From NCBI RefSeq assembly GCF_014837165.1, contig NZ_JACSPM010000006.1, forward strand, positions 99,404 to 163,403: 64,000 nt of DNA, given 5' to 3'. How positions within the stretch are numbered: position 1 is the stretch's first letter; each line of letters starts with the position of its first letter. This DNA is from Microbacterium gallinarum. Its GTDB lineage: Bacteria > Actinomycetota > Actinomycetes > Actinomycetales > Microbacteriaceae. A program made the translations under genes and the position numbers. Below the pieces are notes generated by a model. That model was not told the origin of the DNA and did not search any database. It saw only the letters and a list, made by a program, of their open reading frames with translations. This document shows, piece by piece, positions 36,826-44,560 of the stretch.

Positions 36826-36832
36826 ACCCCCG
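36826..36832. promoter_or_regulatory. possible RamA-type box in the divergent acetate control region
   Basis: ACCCCCG lies 15 bp before the regulator start, and a further GTGGGGGTC lies near 36747-36755. RamA of Corynebacterium binds short G- or C-runs of this kind. Such runs are common in GC-rich DNA, so the call is weak. Confidence 0.3.
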
Positions 36833-36846
36833 GAAGTAGGTACCGC

Positions 36847-37728
36847 GTGAGCGGCTCCCCCGCAGGCGAGAAGTCGAACCGCAACGACGGTGACACGCAG
36901 CTGCTCGCCCGCGCGGTGAACGACCTGGTGCGTCGAACCCACTTCCCCGTCGCCTTCGGCGGCCTCGAACGCGGCGACGCGATCCACGTCACCTCGATCG
37001 CCGGCGCTCGCACGCGCAGCCTCGAGGGACTCGTGGTGCAGGCATCCCGCGGACTCGGCGGACGCGCCCTCGTCGAGAAGCGCCCCCGGCTCGCCCTCGA
37101 CTACCGCTCGTCGCGCAGCATCACGCACGACTACGACCGCGCCGTGCTGGGCGAGGGCATCTCGACGCTGATCGCGATCCCGGTGCTCGTCGGCGCGCGG
37201 GCGCGCGGCGTCATCTACTGCGGCTCGTGGTCGTCCGCCCCTGTCGGCGACGTCGCGGCGCGTCCCGCGTTCGCGGTCGCCGAGGAGCTCTCCAGTGAGC
37301 TGCGCATCCGCGAAGAGGTCGACCGCCGGCTGGCTCTGGCTCCCCCGGCCGCGCCGGCCGCGGCATCCGTTCTCGCTCCCGCCGCCCGAGAAGAGCTGCG
37401 CCAGACCTATGCGGAACTGCGCAGCATCGCGGCCGGCGTCGACGACCCCGCGCTGCGCGATCGGCTCGCGCGGCTCGAGCAGCGCCTCGCGGCATTGTCG
37501 CAGTCCGAGAAAGAGCCGGCGCTCGAACTCGACGTGCGCCTTTCGCCGCGTGAAATCGACGTGCTGGCGTGCGCCGCACTCGGCGCGACGAATTCCGAGA
37601 TCGCTGCGACCCTTTCCCTGCGCGAGGGAACGGTCAAGTCGTATCTTCAGTCGGCAATGGCGAAATTGGATGCCTCGACCCGCCACGCCGCGGTCGCCAA
37701 GGCCCGCCGCGCCGGCCTCCTGCCGTAG
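36847..37728 (+). CDS. LuxR-type regulator with GAF-like domain, RamA-like
   Basis: The 293-residue protein combines an N-terminal GAF-like sensor (about 20-150, TSIAGARTRSLEGLVVQASR and YDRAVLGEGISTLIAIPVLV) with a C-terminal LuxR helix-turn-helix (about 228-290, LSPREIDVLACAALGATNSE followed by GTVKSYLQSAMAKLD). This arrangement and the divergent acetate symporter match RamA, the activator of acetate metabolism in corynebacteria. GTG at 36847 follows ggaag. The specific role is inferred from context. Confidence 0.78.
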   Translation: MSGSPAGEKSNRNDGDTQLLARAVNDLVRRTHFPVAFGGLERGDAIHVTSIAGARTRSLEGLVVQASRGLGGRALVEKRPRLALDYRSSRSITHDYDRAVLGEGISTLIAIPVLVGARARGVIYCGSWSSAPVGDVAARPAFAVAEELSSELRIREEVDRRLALAPPAAPAAASVLAPAAREELRQTYAELRSIAAGVDDPALRDRLARLEQRLAALSQSEKEPALELDVRLSPREIDVLACAALGATNSEIAATLSLREGTVKSYLQSAMAKLDASTRHAAVAKARRAGLLP

Positions 37729-37759
37729 CGCGAACCCCGCGAAAATGCCCGAGTCGGGG

Positions 37760-37789
37760 CGGAATTCGGAAAGATCGACCCGAATTCCG
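37760..37789. promoter_or_regulatory. 10-bp inverted repeat upstream of lsr2
   Basis: CGGAATTCGG (37760-37769) is the perfect complement of CCGAATTCCG (37780-37789), with a 10-nt loop. A further half site caattcggg occurs near 37816. It lies 71 bp before the lsr2 start. It could be an operator, an AT-rich Lsr2 autoregulatory site or the terminator of the RamA-like gene. Confidence 0.5.
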
Positions 37790-37860
37790 TAGGGTATCCG
37801 ATTTCCCCAGCTCCACAATTCGGGTGCGAAAGGGGAATGGACGCGCGTAAAGTGCCATTC

Positions 37861-38217
37861 ATGGCTCGCAGAATTGTGCATCAGCTCGTCGACGACCTCG
37901 ACGGCTCCGTCCTCGAAGTCGGAGAGGGTGAGACCGTCCTGTTCTCTCTCGACGGCGTCGCCTACGAGATCGACCTCACCGAGGGCAACGCCGCGGCGCT
38001 CCGCGACGCGCTCGCCCCCTACGTCGCCGCCGGACGCAGCGTCGGCTCATCGCGCGGCGGTGCCGGCAGCGGCGGAGGCGCCGCGCGCAAGCGGCGCCGC
38101 ACCGGTCAGCAGGACTACGGCGCCATCCGCGAGTGGGCGAAGAAGAACGGCCACCAGGTGTCGGAGCGGGGCCGGGTGCCGGCATCCGTTCTCGAAGCCT
38201 ACGAGGCGGCGCACTGA
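37861..38217 (+). CDS. lsr2: Lsr2-family nucleoid-associated protein
   Basis: The 118-residue protein has the N-terminal beta oligomerisation domain ([20 protein letters not shown], then [16 protein letters not shown]), a Gly/Ser linker and the C-terminal DNA-binding helices ([20 protein letters not shown]) with the RGR minor-groove motif. Lsr2 silences AT-rich, acquired genes in actinobacteria. ATG 37861 gives the usual MARR start; an upstream ATG at 37837 would add eight residues. Confidence 0.93.
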   Translation: MARRIVHQLVDDLDGSVLEVGEGETVLFSLDGVAYEIDLTEGNAAALRDALAPYVAAGRSVGSSRGGAGSGGGAARKRRRTGQQDYGAIREWAKKNGHQVSERGRVPASVLEAYEAAH

Positions 38218-38237
38218 CGCACGCCGCCTCGCAGACG

Positions 38238-39662
38238 TCACGACGCGGGCGCGCGTGAAAGCAGCCCGAGGATCTCGTCGACCTTGTCCTTCGCGTCGCC
38301 GAACAGCATCTGCGCGTTCTCGCGGTAGAACAGCGGGTTCTGCACGCCCGCGTATCCCGACGCCATGGATCGCTTGAACACGATCACGTTCGATGCCTCC
38401 CACACGCGCAGCACCGGCATGCCGGCGATCGGGCTGCCCGGGTCTTCGGCCGCGGCGGGGTTGACGGTGTCGTTCGCGCCGATGACGAGCACGACGTCGG
38501 TGCGCGCGAGGTCGTCGTTGATCTCGTCCATCTCGAGCACGATGTCGTAGGGCACCTTGGCCTCGGCCAGCAGCACGTTCATGTGCCCCGGCAGACGGCC
38601 GGCGACGGGGTGGATGCCGAACCGCACGTCGATCCCCCGGTCGCGCAATCGCTGCACGAGGTCAGCGACCCCGTGCTGCGCCTGTGCGACGGCCATGCCG
38701 TAGCCGGGGGTGATGACGACCGACGATGCGCTGGTCAGCATGTCGGCCGCGGTCTCGGCGTCGACCTCGCGGTGATCGCCGTACTCCGCCTCGGGCCCAC
38801 TGGGTGCCTCGATGCCGAAGCCGCCGGCGATGACGGAGAGGAACGAGCGGTTCATCGCCTTGCACATGATGTAGCTCAGGTACGCACCCGACGAGCCGAC
38901 GAGCGCGCCGGTGACGATGAGCAGGTCGTTGTTGAGCAGGAATCCCGCCGCGGCGGCCGCCCAGCCCGAGTAGCTGTTGAGCATCGAGACGACGACGGGC
39001 ATGTCGCCGCCGCCGATCGAGGCGACCAAGTGCCAGCCGAGAGCCAGGGCGAGAGCGGTCACCGTGACGAGCAGCCACAGCTCGGGCGTGATCACGTACC
39101 AGACCGTCAGCACGAGGAAGAGGGCAAGGGCGCCGAGGTTGAGCGCGTTCTTGCCCGGCAGCATGAGCGGCTTGGACGAGATGCGCGCCGACAGCTTGAG
39201 GAACGCGACGATCGAGCCGGTGAAGGTCACGCCGCCGATGAAGACGCCGATGAAGACCTCGGCGTGGTGGATGTCGGCGAGCGTACCTTCGAGGCCGGTG
39301 TCGTACAGTGCGCCGTTCCAGCCGACGAGCACTGCGGCGAGACCGACGAAGGAGTGGAGCAGGGCGATGAGCTCCGGCATCCCGGTCATCTCGACGATGC
39401 GCGCGCGCCACAGACCGATCGCACCGCCGATGAGAACAGCCGCGACCAGCAGCACGAGTCCGAGGGTCGCCGCCGGGTCGGCCCACGCGTCGGCGGCCAC
39501 CAGCCACACTGTCGCAAGCAGCGCGATCGTCATGCCGACGATGCCGTAGGTGACGCCGCGGCGGCTCGTCTCGTGCTTGCTGAGCCCGGCGAGGCTCAGG
39601 ATGAAAAGGAGTGCGGCGACGATGTAGGCGGCGCCGGCCACCTGGCCCGCGACGGCGATCAT
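38238..39662 (-). CDS. pntB: proton-translocating NAD(P) transhydrogenase beta subunit PntB
   Basis: The 474-residue subunit carries about eight membrane helices (1-260) and the NADP(H)-binding domain III (about 295-474), shown by [40 protein letters not shown] and [14 protein letters not shown]. The enzyme uses the proton gradient to reduce NADP+ with NADH. Its start overlaps the stop of pntA by four bases, so subunit synthesis is coupled. Confidence 0.95.
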   Translation of the reverse strand: MIAVAGQVAGAAYIVAALLFILSLAGLSKHETSRRGVTYGIVGMTIALLATVWLVAADAWADPAATLGLVLLVAAVLIGGAIGLWRARIVEMTGMPELIALLHSFVGLAAVLVGWNGALYDTGLEGTLADIHHAEVFIGVFIGGVTFTGSIVAFLKLSARISSKPLMLPGKNALNLGALALFLVLTVWYVITPELWLLVTVTALALALGWHLVASIGGGDMPVVVSMLNSYSGWAAAAAGFLLNNDLLIVTGALVGSSGAYLSYIMCKAMNRSFLSVIAGGFGIEAPSGPEAEYGDHREVDAETAADMLTSASSVVITPGYGMAVAQAQHGVADLVQRLRDRGIDVRFGIHPVAGRLPGHMNVLLAEAKVPYDIVLEMDEINDDLARTDVVLVIGANDTVNPAAAEDPGSPIAGMPVLRVWEASNVIVFKRSMASGYAGVQNPLFYRENAQMLFGDAKDKVDEILGLLSRAPAS

Positions 39663-41206
39663 CGGGTCTCACCTTTCTGGAACATCGCGAGCATGCGCCG
39701 CGTGACGGCGAAGCCGCCGAAGATGTTGATGGATGCCAGCAGCACGGCGACCGCGGCCAGGATCTGCACCGTCAGGTCGGGCACGGTGATCTGCACCATG
39801 GCGCCGACGACGATGATGCCCGAGATGGCATTCGTCACGCTCATGAGGGGCGTGTGCAGCGCGTGGGCGACGTGGCCGATGACGTAGAAGCCGACCACGA
39901 CCGCGAGCGTGAGCACGAGGAAGTGCTGCGGTAGGGGTGGTGGCGCGAACGCGCAGATGGCGAAGAGCGCCGCGATGCCCGCGACGACGAGCCCGGTCTT
40001 CGTGCCGCGCGACATGGTCTTCTTCTCGAGGACCGGTGCGGACGGTGCGGCTGCGGCCTTCGCGGGCGCGGCCGAGACCTGCACAGGCGGCGGCGGCCAG
40101 GTGACCGCGCCGTCCTGCACGACCGTGACCGTGCGCTGCACGACGTCGTCGAAGTCGAGGTTGAGCTCGCCGTCCTTGCCGGGAGTGAGCAGCTTGAGCA
40201 GGTTCACCAGGTTGGTGGCGAAGAGCTGGGATGCCTGCTGCGGCAGGCGCCCCGGAAGGTCGGTGTAGCCGAGGATGACGACGCCGTTGTCGGTTACGAC
40301 CCGCTCCCCCGCGACCGAGCCCTCCACGTTGCCGCCCTGGCCGGCCGCCATGTCGACGATGACGCTGCCCGGGCGCATGCTCGCGACGTCGGCCGCCGTG
40401 ATGAGGCGCGGCGCCGCGCGGCCCGGGATGAGCGCCGTGGTGATGATGATGTCGACGTCGGCGGCCTGCTCGGAGTACAGCTCGGCAGCGCGACGGTTGT
40501 AAGCGTCACTGGTGGCCTTGGCGTAGCCGTCGGACGAAACCTCCTTCTGCTCGTCGGGCACGACGACCTCGAGGTACTCTCCGCCGATCGACGCGACCTG
40601 GTCGGCGACCTCCGGCCGCGGGTCGGTCGCGCGCACGATCGCGCCGAGGCTCGACGCTGCGCCGATCGCGGCGAGACCGGCGACGCCGGCGCCCGCGACG
40701 AGCACCTTGGCCGGCGGCACTTTGCCCGCCGCCGTGACCTGGCCGGTGAAGAAGCGGCCGAACTCGTGCGCCGCCTCGACCACGGCGCGGTAGCCGGAGA
40801 TGTTGGCCATCGAGCTGAGCACGTCCATCGACTGCGCGCGCGAGATACGCGGCACGGCGTCGAGCGCGATCGCCGTGATGCCGCGTGTGGCCAGTGCCTC
40901 GACGAGATCGGGGCGCAGCGCCGGGCTCAGGGTCGCGACGATGGTCGCTCCGTCGGCGAGGCGGTCGATCTCGGCCGGCGTCGGCGCGTTGACCTTGAGG
41001 ATGATCGGGCTCGCCCAGGCTTCAGTGCTGTCGACGACGGATGCCCCGGACTCTTGGTACGCCGCGTCGGGGAACGAGGATGCCGCGCCTGCGCCGGATT
41101 CGACGACGACGTCGTAGCCGAGTGCGATGAGTTTGGGGACGGTGGTGGGAGTCGCGGCCACCCGGTTCTCACCGGGGGCCTCGGCGACGATGCCGATGCG
41201 GGTCAT
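39659..41206 (-). CDS. pntA: NAD(P) transhydrogenase alpha subunit PntA
   Basis: The 515-residue subunit is of the fused alpha1-alpha2 type: an NAD(H)-binding domain I (about 1-375; [20 protein letters not shown] and [20 protein letters not shown]), a Pro/Ala linker, and three or four membrane helices at the C terminus (about 420-505). Many actinobacteria split these into two genes; here they are one. ATG at 41206 was chosen at the conserved [11 protein letters not shown]. First gene of the pntA-pntB pair. Confidence 0.94.
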   Translation of the reverse strand: MTRIGIVAEAPGENRVAATPTTVPKLIALGYDVVVESGAGAASSFPDAAYQESGASVVDSTEAWASPIILKVNAPTPAEIDRLADGATIVATLSPALRPDLVEALATRGITAIALDAVPRISRAQSMDVLSSMANISGYRAVVEAAHEFGRFFTGQVTAAGKVPPAKVLVAGAGVAGLAAIGAASSLGAIVRATDPRPEVADQVASIGGEYLEVVVPDEQKEVSSDGYAKATSDAYNRRAAELYSEQAADVDIIITTALIPGRAAPRLITAADVASMRPGSVIVDMAAGQGGNVEGSVAGERVVTDNGVVILGYTDLPGRLPQQASQLFATNLVNLLKLLTPGKDGELNLDFDDVVQRTVTVVQDGAVTWPPPPVQVSAAPAKAAAAPSAPVLEKKTMSRGTKTGLVVAGIAALFAICAFAPPPLPQHFLVLTLAVVVGFYVIGHVAHALHTPLMSVTNAISGIIVVGAMVQITVPDLTVQILAAVAVLLASINIFGGFAVTRRMLAMFQKGETR

Positions 41207-41582
41207 GCGTTCCTCTGGATCAGGTGCTGGTTCGCGTCCACCCTGGCAGAGGCCAGGGACGATCAGCCTCGCATTACACCCCGCGCCGCGGCAAGAATCC
41301 CCGATCTTTGCGGATCGCGAAACCCTGCCCCCGCCGGTTGAGTAGGCGCGAAGCGCCGTATCGAAACCCCCCGAACCAACACCCCACCCCGCTCCCGTCA
41401 TCCCACCCGCCGGTAGAGTAGGCGCGAAGCGCCGTATCGAAACCCCCCGAACCGCCGCGGAGCCCCGACGCCGCAGCATCCCGAACCTGGCATTCCCCTC
41501 CAAATGCCGCTCTCACCTTGCCCCTCGCGCCGATTCTCGGAATCGTGGCCGGTCCGCAGTCCGCTACGGAAGGAAGAACATC
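41207..41582. repeat. gene-free stretch holding two inverted REP-like copies
   Basis: Two copies of the REP-like unit lie at about 41331-41376 and 41407-41458 in the orientation opposite to those at 29.7 kb (reading GTAGGCGCGAAGCGCCGTAT and CGAAACCCCCCGAAC). Upstream of them a further fragment, aatccccgatctttgcgg, resembles part of the array after hemL. The last 50 bp carry the ggaaggaag ribosome-binding site of the next gene. Confidence 0.85.
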
Positions 41583-41864
41583 ATGCTCACGATGACCCAG
41601 ACCGCCGCTGAGGCAGTCAAGCAGATCGTCGCACGGGTTCCGCAGGTCGAAGACGGAGGCGTGCGCATCCGCGACGCGGGCAACGACACCGGGTTCGAGC
41701 TGAGCGTCGCGGGCGATCCGCAGCCGCTCGATACGGTGGTCGTCACCGACGGCGCGCGAGTGTTCCTCGACGAGACCGCCGCAACGGCGCTCGACGACCG
41801 CGTGCTCGATGCGGAACTGTCGGAGGACGGCTCGGTGCGCTTCGCGCTCGGCCTCCAGGACTGA
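41583..41864 (+). CDS. HesB/IscA-fold protein without cysteines
   Basis: The 93-residue product has the size and pattern of the A-type Fe-S carrier fold: an N-terminal helix (TMTQTAAEAVKQIVARVPQV), a GGVRIRDAG strand and a central VVVTDGARVFLDETAATALD block. However, it contains no cysteine, so the three cluster ligands of IscA/HesB are missing and it cannot hold a cluster in the usual way. Similar cysteine-free members are, I believe, common in Microbacteriaceae. Role unknown. Strong ggaaggaag ribosome-binding site. Confidence 0.7.
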   Translation: MLTMTQTAAEAVKQIVARVPQVEDGGVRIRDAGNDTGFELSVAGDPQPLDTVVVTDGARVFLDETAATALDDRVLDAELSEDGSVRFALGLQD

Positions 41865-41880
41865 GTTCCCCTCGGCTTTT

Positions 41881-41914
41881 CAGCGGCCCCGGCGCTTCGG
41901 CGTCGGGGCCGCTG
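41881..41914 (+). terminator. terminator hairpin after the HesB-like gene
   Basis: A 15-bp stem (41881-41895 with 41900-41914, one G-U pair) with a TTCG tetraloop lies 17 bp after the stop, between two convergent genes. Confidence 0.85.
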
Positions 41915-41928
41915 CCGTTCCGGGGATG

Positions 41929-42738
41929 TCAGCGGCAGAGCTCGAACACGTAGCCCGGATCCCCGGGCGGGACGAGTTCGCGGTCGCGCAGCACGGCTGA
42001 GGGCGGCATCCGCTCGTCTTCACACGCTTCGCGGAACTCGCCGGCGTCGGAGTACTCGACGGCGATCACGAGATCGCCATAGACGTCGGTGTAGGCGTCG
42101 CACTCGTCGAAGGCGGCGCATTCCTCGGCGATGGCGAAGTCGAAGCCCGCTCCATTGCGCAGTGCGGCCGCGTCTTCGGCTGCGTTCTTCTGGCCAGCCG
42201 CGAGTCCAGCGTCGTGCGCGATCGCGACGAGCACTCCGGCGAGCGCGAGGTTGTCGTCGAACGTGAGCGCACCACCGCTGCGGGCGTAGGTGTCGAGGTT
42301 GTCGAACTCGACCGCGTCGTAGCCTGCGGCCGCGCATCCCTCGATCAACGGCCGCACGACCTCGGCGATCGCTTCGCGTTTGTGATCGGATGCCGCGTCC
42401 AGCAGCGCCTCGTCGGGCCACCCCGGGTCGAAGACGGTGTCACCGTCGGCGTCTCTGAGGAGCAGCTCGTCGGGCCAGTCCGCGAGCTCGCCCGGCTGCG
42501 TCTGGAACGCGTTGACGTAGCAGATCGAGTACACGCCCTCGGCGGGAGGGTCGGTGCGATCGCGCACGACGACCGTGACGCCGGCCGGCGGGGGGTAGGC
42601 GCCGCCGAGCTGGTAGTCGGGAGCTGCACCGGCAGGAGGAAGGGCGATCTCGGTCGGTGGATTCGTCGTGCAGCCGGCGAGGGTCGCGGCGGCGATGACA
42701 ACGAGGAGAGCGGATGCCGCGCCCCTGGGTGCTCTCAC
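41929..42738 (-). CDS. lipoprotein of the GH114 (endo-alpha-1,4-polygalactosaminidase-like) family
   Basis: The 269-residue protein begins with a lipoprotein signal (hydrophobic ALLVVIAAATLAGC, lipid-attached Cys about residue 23) and continues with a TIM-barrel-type GH114 domain: SICYVNAFQTQPGELADWPD, the AGYDAVEFDNLDTYARSGG block with the likely catalytic Asp, and LAAGQKNAAEDAA. It is expected to sit on the outer face of the membrane and cut galactosaminoglycan-type polymers. GTG start. It is the last chromosomal gene before tRNA-Arg. Confidence 0.8.
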   Translation of the reverse strand: MRAPRGAASALLVVIAAATLAGCTTNPPTEIALPPAGAAPDYQLGGAYPPPAGVTVVVRDRTDPPAEGVYSICYVNAFQTQPGELADWPDELLLRDADGDTVFDPGWPDEALLDAASDHKREAIAEVVRPLIEGCAAAGYDAVEFDNLDTYARSGGALTFDDNLALAGVLVAIAHDAGLAAGQKNAAEDAAALRNGAGFDFAIAEECAAFDECDAYTDVYGDLVIAVEYSDAGEFREACEDERMPPSAVLRDRELVPPGDPGYVFELCR

Positions 42739-42799
42739 CGGTGCGACGCTACCCCACCTCCCGGGCGCGGTCGGCGGCGAGGGTAGACTTTCGTGGCCA

Positions 42800-42871
42800 G
42801 CCTCTGTAGCTCAATGGAAGAGCAGTTCCGTCCTAAGGAAACGGTTGGGGGTTCGAGTCCCTCCAGGGGCA
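42800..42871 (+). tRNA. tRNA-Arg (anticodon CCT)
   Basis: The sequence folds as a cloverleaf: acceptor GCCTCTG with CAGGGGC, D arm GCTC/GAGC, anticodon loop GTCCTAA (CCT, reading AGG) on a stem with one G-A mismatch at its top, and T arm GGGGG-TTCGAGT-CCCTC. CCA is not encoded. A T-run follows at 42879. It is the probable integration target of the element to its right. Confidence 0.93.
42840..42871. other. probable attachment site in the 3' half of tRNA-Arg
   Basis: Tyrosine integrases commonly recombine at the 3' half of tRNA genes, and the integrase gene here starts 1.35 kb away with its 3' end facing the tRNA. Between them (42872-43090) lie possible arm sites: a TCTGACC/GGTCAGA inverted repeat at about 42886-42919 and the direct repeat tttttggccgc at about 42929-42950. 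No second copy of the tRNA end was found in the window, so the core cannot be defined. Confidence 0.5.
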
Positions 42872-43090
42872 CCGCCTCTTTTTGCCTCTGACCAGGTTGT
42901 TCTTCTGAGGTCAGACCACTCAGAATGCGTTTTTGGCCGCTTTTTGGCCGCATTTGAGAATGCTATGAGCCGAAACCGACGCAGATTCGACGCCCTTCAC
43001 GGAGCGTCGTTCGATGCCTCAGAACGACGAAATCGAGCATTTCTGGCGTCCTGAGCCTCGTCGAAAAGTTGAGCAGTCTGCTCTCCGGCG

Positions 43091-44221
43091 TTACGTCGGT
43101 CGGGCGTAGCGGGTCTGCGGACCCGCCGGCAGCGCCACGAGCGGCATGCCCTCGTTGAGGCGCGATGCGACGGCATCCAGATCGTCGTCGAAGAGGTCGG
43201 CGTAGGTGTCGAGCGTCATGGCCGCCGACGCGTGCCCCAGCATCCGCTGCACGGCCTTCACGTTGGCGCCGGAGCTGATCGCGAGCGACGCGGCGGTGTG
43301 GCGGAGGTCGTGAGGCGTCAGCCGCGGGATCGATGGGTCCACAGCCTGCGCGCGGCGGACCGCGTTCGCGAACCATCCCTGTGCGCCTGAGTTGCGCATG
43401 TGGTTGACGCCGTCGCCGAACAGCAGCCCTTCGGGACCTTTGCCGGCGCAGGCCTGCTCGATCATCGGAGCGAGGCGCTCGGGGTAGGGCACCGAGCGCT
43501 TCTCGTGCGTCTTGGGCGTGCCGACGTGGATCTCGTACGCGATCATCACCGCGTTCTCCTCGATGACGAAGCGCCGACGCAGTCGGTTCACGCTGCGCAC
43601 CCGCAGCCCCGTCGCCTCGCCCCAGCGCAGACCGGTGTAGGCCAAGGTCAGGACCATCGTCGGACGCGCCGAGCATGCCGCCAGCGTCGCCACCTGGTCA
43701 TGCGAGAGGTAGACGCGACGCTTGCCTGGTCCGCTCCGAGGGAGATTGCGGATGTGTCGCGCCGGATTGTTCGCAAGGCGACGATCATCGATGGCGACAT
43801 CGAGGATGCCTGCGAGGACTCCCAGGGCGCGGAGGACGACCGTGCGCGACTTCTCCGTCGCGAGCTCCGACACCCAGTCCTGAACTTCAGACCGCCGGAT
43901 CGACCAGATCTCCCTGTCTGCCCAGACTGGAGCGACGTGGTTCTTCCACGCCCGCTCAAGCGTCATGTAGTACGAAGGCTTCGACATCGGCGGCTGCTTC
44001 GACCGCAGCCAGCTGTCGGCGAACATCCGCACCGGCACTCGCGACGCCACGGGATCGATGTACTCGCCCTTCGACTTGGACACGGTGACCATGGACAGGT
44101 AGAGCTTCGCCTCGCGCATCGTCGTGAAGCCGCGCTTCTGCCCTTCGGTGCGATCAGGCTTGCGGTAGCGCACGCGGTAGCGGCGGCCCTTGGCCGTTTC
44201 GTACGGCGTGATGGTGCCCAT
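43091..44221 (-). CDS. int: tyrosine recombinase (phage/ICE-type integrase)
   Basis: The 376-residue protein has an N-terminal arm-binding segment (TITPYETAKGRRYRVRYRKP), a SAM-like core-binding domain (about 65-165) and the catalytic domain. All catalytic residues are visible: Arg in TGLRWGEATG (about 198), HDLRHTAASL (about 303-307), GHASAAMTLDTYADL with the nucleophilic Tyr (about 340). It should catalyse integration and excision at tRNA-Arg. Its promoter region contains two palindromes. Confidence 0.93.
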   Translation of the reverse strand: MGTITPYETAKGRRYRVRYRKPDRTEGQKRGFTTMREAKLYLSMVTVSKSKGEYIDPVASRVPVRMFADSWLRSKQPPMSKPSYYMTLERAWKNHVAPVWADREIWSIRRSEVQDWVSELATEKSRTVVLRALGVLAGILDVAIDDRRLANNPARHIRNLPRSGPGKRRVYLSHDQVATLAACSARPTMVLTLAYTGLRWGEATGLRVRSVNRLRRRFVIEENAVMIAYEIHVGTPKTHEKRSVPYPERLAPMIEQACAGKGPEGLLFGDGVNHMRNSGAQGWFANAVRRAQAVDPSIPRLTPHDLRHTAASLAISSGANVKAVQRMLGHASAAMTLDTYADLFDDDLDAVASRLNEGMPLVALPAGPQTRYARPT

Positions 44222-44263
44222 CTCGACCTCCGCTCACTCCGGCTCGATGGTCAGTATCGGCCT

Positions 44264-44339
44264 AGTGTCGGACACTGGTTGGACGCCGTCAACGCCGCCG
44301 ATGACCGATGTGGATAGTTGACGGAAGACGCCGTCAACT
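44264..44339. promoter_or_regulatory. paired palindromes in the integrase control region
   Basis: AGTGTCGGACACT (44264-44276) is a 6-1-6 palindrome, and AGTTGACGG/CCGTCAACT (44316-44324 and 44331-44339) is a 9-bp inverted repeat; GACGCCGTCAAC occurs twice (44282 and 44327). On the minus strand TTGACG and GACACT are spaced 17 bp apart like a promoter. This suggests repressor control of the integrase. Apart from these sites the 44222-44560 gap holds no supported gene. Confidence 0.5.
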
Positions 44340-44560
44340 GGCGTTGGGGTCGAGGGGCGCCTCCCTCCGACGCCGAGAGTGTAGCGATCGGTCGCGTCTC
44401 CGTTCTCGCCGCTCACTCCTTGCAGACTCCGCGCTGGCGCGCTCCGCTTAGCAGCCGTTCGACGACGAGCACTGCGCCGCGCCCGATCGCTGGGGCGGCT
44501 GATTGTCGGAGCAAGGATGGGTATGAGACGGCGCTACCCCCGCGATGTAAGGTTCTCGAC

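Noticed and set aside
44234..44416. 60-codon frame upstream of the integrase as an excisionase
   Set aside because: The translation shows no helix-turn-helix, and the segment is filled with palindromes that explain its structure better.
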